Source: DASYUM01 sp036001225
Lineage (GTDB): Bacteria > Methylomirabilota > Methylomirabilia > Rokubacteriales > DASRDR01
Direction of reading: 5' to 3'
Length of the DNA stretch: 64,000 nt
NCBI GenBank assembly: GCA_036001225.1
Contig: DASYUM010000339.1
Span: forward strand, 4,964 to 68,963
Of this stretch, positions 7,913-16,800 are shown piece after piece (position 1 is the first letter of the stretch; each line of letters starts with the position of its first letter). The translations under genes were made by a program, and so were the position numbers. The notes under the pieces were generated by a model, which saw only the letters and a list, made by a program, of their open reading frames with translations, was not told where the DNA came from and searched no databases.

Positions 7913-10900
7913 TCAGGCGGCGCGGCGGGCGGCCAGCGTCACCACGACCGCGGCCAGCTCGGCCGGCTGGACTGGCTTCGCGATGTGGACCTGGAAGCCG
8001 GCCGACACGGCGCGGATCCGATCCTCCACGGTTCCGTAGGCGGTCAGCGCCGCCGCCGGCGTGCGGCCGCCCTGGTCGGCGGGTAGGGTCCGCACCTTGC
8101 CGATCAGCGCGTAACCGTCCTCGCCGGGCAGGGCGAGGTCGGCCAGGAGGACATCGGGCTTCAGTCGGGCCAGTGCCTCCAGGGCCTCGCCCACCGAGGC
8201 GACGGCGGTGACGCTCGCCCCGTAGTGCTGGAGCGTCGCCGTCACCAGCTCGCGCGCGTCCGCCTCATCGTCCACCACCAGCACCTGCACGCCGGCCAGA
8301 ATCGGGGCCACCCCGGGCACGCTTCGTCCGGCTTTCTCCGCCGGTCGCACGGCGGGGATGGGCAGCTTGACGGTGAACGTCGCTCCCTGCCCTTCGCCCG
8401 GGCTCTCGACGGAGACGGTGCCGCCGTGTAGCTCGATCAGCTCCCGCACGATGCTGAGCCCCAGCCCCAGCCCGCCGTGGGTGCGGGTACTCGGGCTCTC
8501 GGCCTGCCGGAAGCGCTCGAAGATGTGGGGGAGGAAGTCGGGAGTGATTCCCTGCCCGGTGTCGCGCACGGTGAGCTTGAACTGTCCCTCCGCTCGCTCG
8601 AGGTGCACCGCCACCTGCCCGCCGGCGGGGGTGAACTTGACCGCGTTGGACAGCAGGTTCCAGATCACCTGCTGGAGTCGCACCGGATCGCCGGACACGG
8701 TGGCGTCGGGCACGTCGGGGGCCACGTCGAGCCGGATCGTCTTGGCCAGCGCGGCCGGGCGTACGACGTCGAGGGCGGCCTCGATGACGGCCCGGAGCGG
8801 AACCGGCCGGACGTCGAGCCGGAGTTGGCCGGTGACGACGCGGGAGACGTCGAGGAGGTCCTCGATGAGCTGGGCCTGCATCTTGGCGTTGCGCTCGATC
8901 GTCTCGAAGGCGCGAGCCCGGGTCGGCTCGTCGAGCTTTGCCGTGCGCAGCAGGTGCAGCCAGCCCAGCATGGCGTTCAGTGGTGAGCGCAGCTCGTGGG
9001 AGAGGGTGGCCAGGAAGTGGTCTTTCGACTGGTTGGCCCGACGGAGCTGGGCCTCGGTCCGCTTGAGCCGGGTGATGTCGTGGAAGACGACCACCGCGGT
9101 GGCGGGCTGGCCGTGCATGGCCGGCAGGGTGTCGGCGTAGAGGAGCAGCGAGCGGGCGCCGGTGGGGAGGTGCCAGTCCATCTGGAACCCCTCCAGCCGC
9201 TCGCCGCCAGCGACCCGGACGCCCGGCATCTGGTCGTTGGCGATGCGATCGCCGGCGGCATCGGTGCAGTAGTAGACGGTGTGATACTCCTCGGCCGGCA
9301 CGTTCTTGGGGTAGTCGCCCCCGGCCATCTGGTCGGCGGCCGCGTTGGCGAAGGTCACCCGCGCGGTGCCGGGCTCGATGAGCAGGATGGGCAAGGGCGC
9401 CAGGTCGAGGACCGCTTCCAGCCACGTGCGCTCGTTGGCGAGCTGCTGCTCGGCCCGCCGGCGCTCGGTGACGTCCATCGCGTACGCGATCAGCCGCACC
9501 GGCTGGCCCGTGCTGTCCCGCAGCACCGAGAGCGACAGGTGGCCGTAGAACTCCTCCCCCGTCTTTCGCTGCAGCTGGACCTCGATCTCGTGGCTCTCCT
9601 TGGCCCGGAGCGGCGCCAGCACCTGCTCGGCCACGAACTCCCGGGCGTTGTCCGGATACACGAAGGAGAGGTGGCGGCCGAGCGCTTCCGCCGCCGGGTA
9701 GCCGAAGAGCCGGGCCGCTCCCTCGTTCCAGCTCGTCACGCACCCCTCCAGATCGGTCGCGATGACCGCGTCGTGGATCTGGTCGAGGATCTGGGCATGC
9801 TGGCGGAGCGTCTCCTCGGTCTGCCTGCGCTCGGTGACGTCCACCATGAGGCCGCGGAGCTGGCGAGGACGGCCGTCCTCCCCGGGAACGACGTAGACGA
9901 TCGCGTGGAGCCAGACCATCCGGGCGTCGGCCGTCACCGCCCGGTATTCGAAGTCGTGTTCGCGCCCCTCGGCGGTCGCCGTCCGGCGGAGCGTGGTGAT
10001 CCGCTCGCGGTCCACCGCGTGGATGTGCTTGAGCCAAAACTCGGGATCCTCCAGCCACTGCTCGACCGGATAGCCGAGGATCTCCTTGGCCCGTTGGCTG
10101 ACGAAGGTGAAGCGGAAGGTCGCGGGGTCGGCCTCCCACACGATGGCGTGGAGGCCCTGGACCAGGTCGTGGAACCGGCGCTGGGCCGCTTGCGCTTCGG
10201 TGTACAGGCCCGTCCGCTCGACCACCATCGAGGCCATCTGGGCGAGCTGGACCAGCACGGCTTCGTCGCTGGCGGTGAACGGCCCCCCGTCCTTGCCGAA
10301 CAGCTCGATGCGCCCGAGAGGCCGGCCACGCCGGCCGAGCAGTGGCGCCGTGACCCCGCTCGGCGCGGGCGTCTCCGCCAGCGGCCCCGGCATCCCGGCG
10401 GGTGAGACGGCGGTGAGCCGCTCCACCCCGTCCTCCTCGAGGGTCACCCTGGTCACCGCGCGCTGAGCCCCGACGATGTCTCGGGCCTGATCGGTGATGA
10501 CCTGCAGCAGCTCGTCGAGTGACAGAGTCCCGTTCATCGCCAGCGCGGCGCGGGTCAGTGCGCGGAGCTGGATGGCGTGTCCCTCGGTCCGGCGGGCCGC
10601 GCGCTCCGCCTCCAGGCGAGCGGCGAGCTCCCGGCCGAGGAGCTGGTCCTTCAGCCGATTGCGCTCTCGGAGCACCCCGACGAGCCGGGCGCCCTGGAGC
10701 GCGCTCGCCGCCTGGCTGGACGCCGTCCGGAAGAGGAAGCTCTCCGCCTCGGTGGGGAAATCGGCGCGGGCGGCGGCGGCCACCACCATGGCGTCCGTCC
10801 CCAGCGGCAGGCACACCAGCCGCACGCTGCCCGAACCGGCGGGGTGCGGGATCACCGCCGCCGAGGCTGGCGGCTGCGGCGTGATCCACGGCGCCAGTCC

Positions 10901-11206
10901 GCGGCCGAGGGCCTCGGTCCGATCCGCCGCGCTCGGCCTCTGCTCGACCTGGGCCGCCTCGATGACCGGCCCTCCGGCGGGATCGGTCAAGCGCACGTAC
11001 GCGAAGGCCAGGTCGAGCATGCTCGACAGGACGTCGGCGAGATCCTGCGCGATCCGGCCCGGCTCCTGGCCGCTCCAGGCCGCCGGCAACGCCAGGAGCG
11101 CAGCGACATCGCTCGCCTGCCGGCGGAGCCGGACGACCTCGTCGGTCAGCGCGGCGATGGACGCCGGTGAGGCGGCCGGGGGCGGCGACTCAGGCTCCGC
11201 GGCCAT
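7913..11206 (-). CDS. Hybrid sensor histidine kinase with GAF and PAS domains and a C-terminal receiver
   Basis: A soluble 1097-residue sensor with no membrane helix. In order: an N-terminal helical segment and GAF-like region (to about 190), a second GAF (about 215-335), three PAS/PAC domains (about 345-465, 475-595, 600-725), HisKA with phospho-accepting His in FLATLSHELRSPLNA (about 738), HATPase (N-box NLLSNAVKFTP near 850, GLGLGLSIV later), and a receiver with acceptor Asp in VLLADLALPGEDGYA (about 1020) and Lys in HIAKPVQ. No response regulator or target gene is adjacent, so the phosphate route is unknown. A TTGACA-N18-TATGTC promoter lies about 150 bases upstream. Confidence 0.92.
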   Translation of the reverse strand: MAAEPESPPPAASPASIAALTDEVVRLRRQASDVAALLALPAAWSGQEPGRIAQDLADVLSSMLDLAFAYVRLTDPAGGPVIEAAQVEQRPSAADRTEALGRGLAPWITPQPPASAAVIPHPAGSGSVRLVCLPLGTDAMVVAAAARADFPTEAESFLFRTASSQAASALQGARLVGVLRERNRLKDQLLGRELAARLEAERAARRTEGHAIQLRALTRAALAMNGTLSLDELLQVITDQARDIVGAQRAVTRVTLEEDGVERLTAVSPAGMPGPLAETPAPSGVTAPLLGRRGRPLGRIELFGKDGGPFTASDEAVLVQLAQMASMVVERTGLYTEAQAAQRRFHDLVQGLHAIVWEADPATFRFTFVSQRAKEILGYPVEQWLEDPEFWLKHIHAVDRERITTLRRTATAEGREHDFEYRAVTADARMVWLHAIVYVVPGEDGRPRQLRGLMVDVTERRQTEETLRQHAQILDQIHDAVIATDLEGCVTSWNEGAARLFGYPAAEALGRHLSFVYPDNAREFVAEQVLAPLRAKESHEIEVQLQRKTGEEFYGHLSLSVLRDSTGQPVRLIAYAMDVTERRRAEQQLANERTWLEAVLDLAPLPILLIEPGTARVTFANAAADQMAGGDYPKNVPAEEYHTVYYCTDAAGDRIANDQMPGVRVAGGERLEGFQMDWHLPTGARSLLLYADTLPAMHGQPATAVVVFHDITRLKRTEAQLRRANQSKDHFLATLSHELRSPLNAMLGWLHLLRTAKLDEPTRARAFETIERNAKMQAQLIEDLLDVSRVVTGQLRLDVRPVPLRAVIEAALDVVRPAALAKTIRLDVAPDVPDATVSGDPVRLQQVIWNLLSNAVKFTPAGGQVAVHLERAEGQFKLTVRDTGQGITPDFLPHIFERFRQAESPSTRTHGGLGLGLSIVRELIELHGGTVSVESPGEGQGATFTVKLPIPAVRPAEKAGRSVPGVAPILAGVQVLVVDDEADARELVTATLQHYGASVTAVASVGEALEALARLKPDVLLADLALPGEDGYALIGKVRTLPADQGGRTPAAALTAYGTVEDRIRAVSAGFQVHIAKPVQPAELAAVVVTLAARRAA

Positions 11207-11353
11207 CCGCCGGAGACTCCGGGAAAACCGGGTGTAGGCGTCGGGGGCGCGGGGTCGTGTGGATGACGGCCTCCAGCCAAAGCATCAGGGCGTCGATGAC
11301 GCTGGGAAACGAGGAGGGCCCGCTGACTCGGCGTTCCACCGGCCTCAATTCGA

Positions 11354-11383
11354 GACATACCAACTCCGATGACCGCGTGTCAA
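11354..11383 (-). promoter_or_regulatory. Sigma70-like promoter for the hybrid kinase gene
   Basis: The minus strand carries a perfect TTGACA (11383-11378), an 18-base spacer and TATGTC (11359-11354). Transcription would start near 11347, leaving a leader of about 140 bases before the kinase ATG at 11206. It lies just downstream of the amidase gene end, separating that operon from the kinase. No clear operator is seen in the leader. Confidence 0.55.
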
Positions 11384-11426
11384 GCTCACCGCGAGGGTAC
11401 GGTCCTGAACGATCTCGCGGCCAGGG

Positions 11427-12767
11427 TCACCGCACCCGGCTCGGAACCGGCCCCTGCTCGACGAGCCAGCGGGCCGCCCGCAGGAGCCGGCCGTCGTCGC
11501 CCCGCGCCGCCACCAGCTGAACGCCGAGCGGCATGGCCTCCGCCCCCCGCAGGATCGGCAGGCTGACCGCCGGCACCCCGCACAGCGTCCAGATCGTGCA
11601 GAAGATCGGGCTCCCGGTCGACTCGAGGCCGATCGGCGCGGCGCCGGTGGTGGCCGGGGTCACGAGCGCGTCGTAGGCGGCGAAGATCGGCGCCAGCGCC
11701 CGGTGGAGCTGGGGGACCGCCTCCAGCGCCTCGTTGTACTCGACCGCGCGATACGCCTGGCCGCGCTCGATCATCTCGGAGAGCCGCGGGCTCAGCCGAT
11801 CCCGGCCCGCCGCGTACTCCGCCGCGAAGCTCTTCGCCAGGTCTGCCTCCATGATGGTGCGGTGCCAGCCGACCGCGTGGGCGAAGATCGGCGGCAGCTC
11901 GACCTCCACCGCCCGGTTCCCGAGCTGCGCGACCAGCGCCGGGAACGCGGCCCGGACGTCCGGCTCCGCCTGCTCCCACATCGGCGTCCGGACGAAGGCG
12001 AGCCGGGGGGGGACGGGCGGCGTCGCCGCCACCGCGTCACGGAGCCGCGGGCGCGCTCGGGGGCGCATGGCGGCGTCACGCTCGTCGTAGACCATCAGCG
12101 CCTCGCCGAGGAGCGCGACATCCTCGAGGCTCCGCGCGAACACCCCGACCTGGTCGAGCGGCGGCGACTGGCGGAGCGCGCCATGACGCGAGATCAGCCC
12201 GTAGGTCGGCTTGTAGCCGACGACCCCGCAATAGGCGGCGGGCCGGATGACCGACCCGTTGGTCTGGGTCCCGAGGGCGAGGGGCACCATGCCCGCGGCC
12301 ACGGCGGCCGCCGAGCCGCTGGAGGAGCCGCCCGGCGTGCGCCGCGGGTCGTGGGGGTTCCGGGTCTTGCCGGGCCAGTAGACGGCCAGCTCGGTAGTGA
12401 CAGTCTTGCCCAGGACGATCGCCCCCGCCGCCCGGAGCAGCGCGACCGCGGCGGCGTCCTCGGTCGGCTGGCGGCCGGCGTGGAGGACGGTGCCGTTCTC
12501 GGTCGGCATGTCGGCGGTGTCGAAGATGTCCTTCACGCCGACGGGGATCCCGTCGAGCGGGCCGAGCTCCCGGCCTGCCCGCCGGGCGGCATCGGCCTCC
12601 CGGGCCTGGCCCACGGCGTGGTCGCGATCGAGGAACGCCCAGGCGCCGACGACGGGCTCGCGCTCGGCGATCCGCTCGAGGCACGCCGCGACGACCTCCT
12701 CGGCGGTGAGCTTGCCGCGGCGGATGGCGGCGGCGGCGGCGACGGCGGTCAACGGGACCGGATCCAT
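11427..12767 (-). CDS. Amidase-signature family amidohydrolase
   Basis: A 446-residue amidase-signature enzyme that hydrolyses a C-N amide bond of an unidentified substrate, probably in the cytoplasm (no signal peptide). The Ser-cisSer-Lys triad is visible: K79 in GIPVGVKDIFD, the GGSSSGSAAA loop at 146-155 for the cis-Ser, and nucleophile S172 in TQTNGSVIRPA. It is the last gene of the long co-directional catabolic run, 19 bases after the aminotransferase gene. Company with FdrA/AllH-like proteins and a D-amino-acid dehydrogenase suggests a nitrogenous substrate; that is inference. Confidence 0.88.
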   Translation of the reverse strand: MDPVPLTAVAAAAAIRRGKLTAEEVVAACLERIAEREPVVGAWAFLDRDHAVGQAREADAARRAGRELGPLDGIPVGVKDIFDTADMPTENGTVLHAGRQPTEDAAAVALLRAAGAIVLGKTVTTELAVYWPGKTRNPHDPRRTPGGSSSGSAAAVAAGMVPLALGTQTNGSVIRPAAYCGVVGYKPTYGLISRHGALRQSPPLDQVGVFARSLEDVALLGEALMVYDERDAAMRPRARPRLRDAVAATPPVPPRLAFVRTPMWEQAEPDVRAAFPALVAQLGNRAVEVELPPIFAHAVGWHRTIMEADLAKSFAAEYAAGRDRLSPRLSEMIERGQAYRAVEYNEALEAVPQLHRALAPIFAAYDALVTPATTGAAPIGLESTGSPIFCTIWTLCGVPAVSLPILRGAEAMPLGVQLVAARGDDGRLLRAARWLVEQGPVPSRVR

Positions 12768-12786
12768 GCTCGCCCCCGCCGCCGGG

Positions 12787-13962
12787 TCAGCGGCCGCCGG
12801 CGAGGTAATCCAGCGCGGCCACGATCCCGCCCTTTCGGTAGGGCACGCCGGCCACCGCCAGTCCCATCTCGACGCCGGCCAGCGTCCCCGCCAGCATCAG
12901 GTCGTTGAAGTCGCCGAGATGCCCGATCCGGAAGACCTTGCCCTGCAGCTTGGTGAGGCCGGTTCCCAGCGACATGTTGAACCGCTCCAGCACGAGCTTG
13001 CGAAACGCGTCGGCGTCGTGGCCCTCCGGCATGCGGGCGGCCGTCAGCGAATTGCTGTACTCGCGCGGCTCCTGGCACTGCAGTTCGAGCCCCCAGGCCT
13101 GCACGGCGCGCCGGGTCGCCTCCCCGTGGCGGGCGTGGCGCGCGAAGACCGCCTCCAGCCCCTCCTCCCGCAGCATGTGGAGGGCTTCCCGCAGGCCGTA
13201 GAGCAGGTTGGTAGCCGGGGTGTAGGGATAGAAGCCGCTCCGGTTGTGCTTGAGCATCTCCTCCCACCGCCAGTAAGCGCGGGGCAGCCGGGCCTTCTCG
13301 GCCGCCTTCAGCGCCTTCTCGCTGACCGCGTTGAACCCGAGGCCGGGCGGCAGCATGAGGCCCTTCTGCGAGCAGCCGACGGTGACGTCCACCCGCCACT
13401 CGTCGTGCCGGTAGTCGATGGAGCCGAGCGACGAGATGGTGTCCACCAGCAGGAGCGCGGGGTGACGGGCCCGGTCCATGGCCGCCCGGATCTCGTCGAC
13501 CCGGGAGGTGACGCCCGTCGAGGTCTCGTTGTGGACGACGGCGAGCGCCTTGATGCTGTGGGCCTGGTCCTCGGTGAGCCTCGCCTCGACGGTCTCCGGT
13601 GAGACGCCGCGCCGCCAGTCGCCGGGGACGAACTCCACGTCGAGGTCGAGCTGCCGGGCCATCGCCTGCCACAGGGTGGCGAAGTGGCCGGTCTCGAACA
13701 TGAGCACCCGGTCGCCGGGGGAGAGCGTGTTGGTGAGGGCGGCCTCCCAGGCGCCGGTCCCGGAGGAGGGATAGATGATGACCGGCCCGGCGGTCTTGAA
13801 GATCTGCCGGAGCCCGTCGAGGACCTCGCGGGCCAGCGCGGCGAACTCCGGCCCCCGATGGTCGGCGGTGGGGGCCGCCAGCGCGCGCAGGACGCGGTCG
13901 GGGACGTTGGTCGGCCCCGGGATCTGCAGGAAGTGCCGGCCGGTCTGGTAGCGATCTGCCAT
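12787..13962 (-). CDS. Class V aminotransferase (serine/alanine-glyoxylate aminotransferase type)
   Basis: A 391-residue PLP enzyme of the SGAT/AGAT group, transferring an amino group between serine, alanine or a similar donor and glyoxylate. The N-terminal FLQIPGPTNVPDRVLRALA, the PSSGTGAWEAAL cofactor loop (65-76), VDTISSLGSIDYRHDEW and the PLP lysine K200 in VGCSQKGLMLPPG are all present, and the length is normal. The chosen ATG follows a GAGGA-type site. It lies 22 bases after the 58-residue FdrA-like gene. In this cluster it may handle glyoxylate released from ureide or oxamate-type breakdown, which is inference. Confidence 0.88.
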   Translation of the reverse strand: MADRYQTGRHFLQIPGPTNVPDRVLRALAAPTADHRGPEFAALAREVLDGLRQIFKTAGPVIIYPSSGTGAWEAALTNTLSPGDRVLMFETGHFATLWQAMARQLDLDVEFVPGDWRRGVSPETVEARLTEDQAHSIKALAVVHNETSTGVTSRVDEIRAAMDRARHPALLLVDTISSLGSIDYRHDEWRVDVTVGCSQKGLMLPPGLGFNAVSEKALKAAEKARLPRAYWRWEEMLKHNRSGFYPYTPATNLLYGLREALHMLREEGLEAVFARHARHGEATRRAVQAWGLELQCQEPREYSNSLTAARMPEGHDADAFRKLVLERFNMSLGTGLTKLQGKVFRIGHLGDFNDLMLAGTLAGVEMGLAVAGVPYRKGGIVAALDYLAGGR

Positions 13963-13984
13963 GGTCCTCGACTCCTCTCTGCGG

Positions 13985-14161
13985 TCAGTCTTCGTCGTCG
14001 AGCTTCGCCAGCAGGGCGGCCAGCCGGAGGTCGCCGCCGGCCGGGGGTCGCCAGTCGACGGAGACCACGCGGACATTCTGCGCTTCGAAGCTCTCCGCGA
14101 ACAGCTCGAGCCCGATGTTGACGACGCGCAGGGGCTCGGTGAGGACGCTCGGCCGGCTCAC
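13985..14161 (-). CDS. 58-residue FdrA-type domain protein
   Basis: A short protein starts at a GTG that overlaps the fdrA stop codon in a GTGA tetrad, so it is translationally coupled to fdrA. It reads SRPSVLTEPLRVVNIGLELF at the N-terminus, continues with a FEAQNVRVVSVDWRPPAGGD core and ends LLAKLDDED. The VNIGLE...F.E....Q...V..VDWRPP pattern is what I associate with the stand-alone small FdrA-domain proteins found beside fdrA and DUF1116 genes; this is from memory, not a search. Function is unknown; it may be a small subunit of the FdrA complex. It is below the size that automatic callers often report. Confidence 0.72.
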   Translation of the reverse strand: MSRPSVLTEPLRVVNIGLELFAESFEAQNVRVVSVDWRPPAGGDLRLAALLAKLDDED

Positions 14162-15679
14162 GACGCCGCGCCCAGGAGCGAGCCGGCCAGCGCCGGCCTC
14201 ACCAGCAGGGCCGCGAAGCGGCTCGCCTCGCTGTTGGTCGGCAGCACCTCGACTCCCGCCGCCTCGAGCTGCGCGATCTGGCCCGCCAGGCCCTGGGGAT
14301 CACCCGCGGTGCCGACGACCGAGGCGACGGCGGCCAGCCGGCGGCCGTCGGCGTCGGCGCGCGCCCGCGCCTCGCGCAGCGCGGCGGCGACCGGAGCGGC
14401 GGGGTCTGGATGGGCGCCCCGGCCGAGCACCACGTCCAGCAGCAGCACGCCGACCTCGCGGGCGGCGCCGGCCTCGACGATCGGCTCGGCCCGCGCCCGG
14501 GGGTCCATCATCGGATGGGGCCGACCGGCGGTGAAGGCCTCGGCTCCGAGATCGAGGACGCGCGAAGCCGCGGCGCCGAGGAGCGGATCCAGGAGCAGGC
14601 GCCTCGTGGGCGAGGGTCCCGCCGGTATAGAGTCCCAGGACGCCGGCGCCGCCGGCCGCGCCGCCCGCGCGCAGGCGGGCCAGTCGCGCCCGGACGCCGG
14701 CGGGGTCGCCGAACGGCCGCGGCGCCCAGCTCTGCCCCCGCAGGAGGGCGAGCGCCGCGTCGGCCGCCTCGTCGAGCGTTCGGACCCACACCCCGGGGCC
14801 ATCGCCGCCCGCACGCTCCGCTCCCAGACAGCAGACGACGACCGGCTTTCCGAGCCGGGCCAGCGCCGCGTCCAGCCGCCGCAGCGTCGTCGGGGCGGGG
14901 GGCTTCGAGATCAGCACCACGACTTCAGTGTGCGCATCCGCGTCGAGCGCGGCCAGGGCGACGCCGGTCATGGCGCCGCCCACCTCTGCCGAGAGGTCGC
15001 GGCCGCCGACGCCCAGGCCGTGGGAGATCCCCTCGCCCCCCAGCGCGACCCGGGAGACCACCGCCTGCAGCCCGGTGCCGGACGCGGCGACGCACCCGAC
15101 ACGCCCCCGCGGGACCACGTTGAAGAACCCGAGCCCGGTGCCGCCAAGATAGGCGGTGCCGCAGTCCGGCCCCATGCAGAGCAGCCCCCGCCGCAGCGCC
15201 TCCTGCTTCAGCGCGATCTCGTCCTCGACCGGCACGTTGTCGCTGAAGAGGAAGACGTGGCGGTTCCGGCGGAGCGCCCGCATGGCCTCCGGGCCGGCGT
15301 AGGCGCCCGGCACCGAGATCGCCACCAGGTTCGCATCGGGAAGCCGGCGAAGTGCCGACTCCAGCGTGCGCGGCCGGAACGTGGTGGCGGTCTCCGCGGC
15401 CCGGCGCCGCGCTGCCAGTAGCTCGCGCGCGGCGGCGAGCGCGGCCAGCGCCGCCGGCTCGCTCTCCGCCTCGACGGCCAGCACGAGGTCGTCGGGGCGC
15501 GCCTTTCGGCTCTCGGCGTCGAGGAGCCCCGCCTGCTCGAGGAGCGCCTGATTCGCCGGCGTGCCCATGAAGGCGGCGGCCTCCCGCACCCCCGGCCGGT
15601 CGCGTAGCTCGGCGGCGATCCGCATGAGAACCACCGAGTCCTGATAGAAGGAAGGCAGGACCGCGGTCCGGACCGGCAC
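14158..15679 (-). pseudogene. fdrA: FdrA-family acyl-CoA-synthetase-like protein, frameshifted
   Basis: FdrA/AllF proteins resemble succinyl-CoA synthetase and, with AllG and AllH, form an oxamate carbamoyltransferase in Enterobacteria. The first part (GTG at 15679) is well conserved: residues about 165-185 read GPDCGTAYLGGTGLGFFNV, and GLGVGGRDLSAEVGG follows. After GLYTGGTLAHEA, near the GGCGCC at 14598-14603, the frame shifts by one base. It then continues as LLLDPLLGAAASRVLDLGAEAFT...AAGVEVLPTNSEASRFAAL to the stop at 14158. Removing one C restores a full-length protein of about 506 residues, so this is either a sequencing error or a recent mutation. It follows the DUF2877 gene by one base. 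Confidence 0.82.
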
Positions 15680-15680
15680 G

Positions 15681-16658
15681 TCAGCCCCGCCGCCGGAGGC
15701 AGGCGCCGGTGACCGCGGCGATCCCGGCCAGGGCGTCCCAGCCCGAGGTGTGCCCGATCGCGTCCACCGCGTCGAGGCACGTGGCGAGTCGCGGCCGATC
15801 GGCGCTCGACACCGCCGCCAGCGTGTCGTGGAGCGCGGCGGCGCCCTCGCCGGCCGCCGCGCAGGCGAGGTGAGCCCGGCTGATGACCGTCGTCCGCTCG
15901 CGGGCCACCGGGAGCGCCCAGCCGGCCAGTGCCCGCGCGAGGTCGGCTCGGTCCACCGCGTGGAGGGCGAGCAGGATGCCGGCCACGAAGTCGTCGCCCG
16001 CCGGCGTCAGTCCCGGGCCGAGGCCGACGAGGCTCGCCGCCTCGGCCGGCGGCGGCGATGGGGCCCCGGCCCCGGAGACGGCCGCGAGGCCGGCCTCGAG
16101 CCAGTCGAGCAAGGGGACGATGCCCCGCCAGGCCAGGCTCAGCAGCGGCGGGTCGGCCGGGCGGGGACGCCGGGCGGAGACCGCGGTGGCGAGCGGCGTG
16201 ATCAGCCGGCCGAGGCCCTCGGCCGGCGCCCGCTCGCCGGCGGCCGCCGCCAGGACGGCCACCCCGCGGGCGAAGTCGGCCGAATGCCGGGCGCCGGGCA
16301 GCGGAGCGGGGTGCCAGAGGGCGGCCCCGCCGAGCTCGAAGACGAAGCGCCCGTCGACGCGCAGGGTCGCGCCGTTGGCCTCCACACCCGCACCGGGGAG
16401 GAGGCCGCTCGCTTCCCAGTCGAGCGCCGACGGCAACACGCCCAGCGCGTTGAGCGGGCCGGCGCCAAGCCCGCGGGGACCGAGGCAGACCACGGACCCG
16501 CCGGCGTCCCGGCAGTAGAAGCTCCGGCGAAAGACGGCGAGGACGCGCCAGCGCGTCTCACCGGCGAGCGCACGGCGAGCCGGGCCGCCGATCAGCACGA
16601 CGGGCACCGGACGCGGAACGAGGGCCACCGGCAGCGCGACGCCGGTTGCAGCTCGCAC
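15681..16658 (-). CDS. DUF2877 protein (AllH-like)
   Basis: The diagnostic motif GLGPGLTPAGDDFVAGILLA is in the second half (about residue 218), with SFYCRDAGGSVVCLGPRGLGAGPLNA near the N-terminus. This family includes AllH, a partner of FdrA/AllF in oxamate carbamoyltransferase. I place the start at GTG 16658 (325 residues). The frame stays open to 16823, but that stretch is the dispersed structured repeat and another copy of the repeat gives the same peptide (CGIRLGPPPPCVL), so the extension is unlikely to be protein. fdrA follows one base later. The usual third partner (AllG, DUF1116) is not in the window. Confidence 0.75.
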   Translation of the reverse strand: MRAATGVALPVALVPRPVPVVLIGGPARRALAGETRWRVLAVFRRSFYCRDAGGSVVCLGPRGLGAGPLNALGVLPSALDWEASGLLPGAGVEANGATLRVDGRFVFELGGAALWHPAPLPGARHSADFARGVAVLAAAAGERAPAEGLGRLITPLATAVSARRPRPADPPLLSLAWRGIVPLLDWLEAGLAAVSGAGAPSPPPAEAASLVGLGPGLTPAGDDFVAGILLALHAVDRADLARALAGWALPVARERTTVISRAHLACAAAGEGAAALHDTLAAVSSADRPRLATCLDAVDAIGHTSGWDALAGIAAVTGACLRRRG

Positions 16659-16690
16659 GGCGGGACCGGCGGTGGAACCGGGCTGAGGCC

Positions 16691-16800
16691 CGAGCAGCCC
16701 TAGGACGCAGGGAGGAGGCGGGCCGAGGCGTATGCCGCATACGTTGAGGCCCGCCGATGACCGAGGACGACGGGATGCGACGGGCATCGGCCCGGGCCGG
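16691..16800. repeat. Dispersed structured repeat, copy A (short form)
   Basis: The block from CGAGCA to the GGCATCGGCCC region is shared with copy B near 53.2 kb (GAGGACGCAGGGAGGAGGCG, GAGGCGTATGCCGCA and GACCGAGGACGACG in the same order). It folds into an 8-bp stem GGCGGGCC (16717-16724) / GGCCCGCC (16748-16755) enclosing a 6-bp stem CGTATG (16729-16734) / CATACG (16738-16743) with a CCG loop. Relative to copy B it lacks the internal hairpin of about 50 bases. It fills the gap between the M24 hydrolase gene and the DUF2877 gene. Confidence 0.75.
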
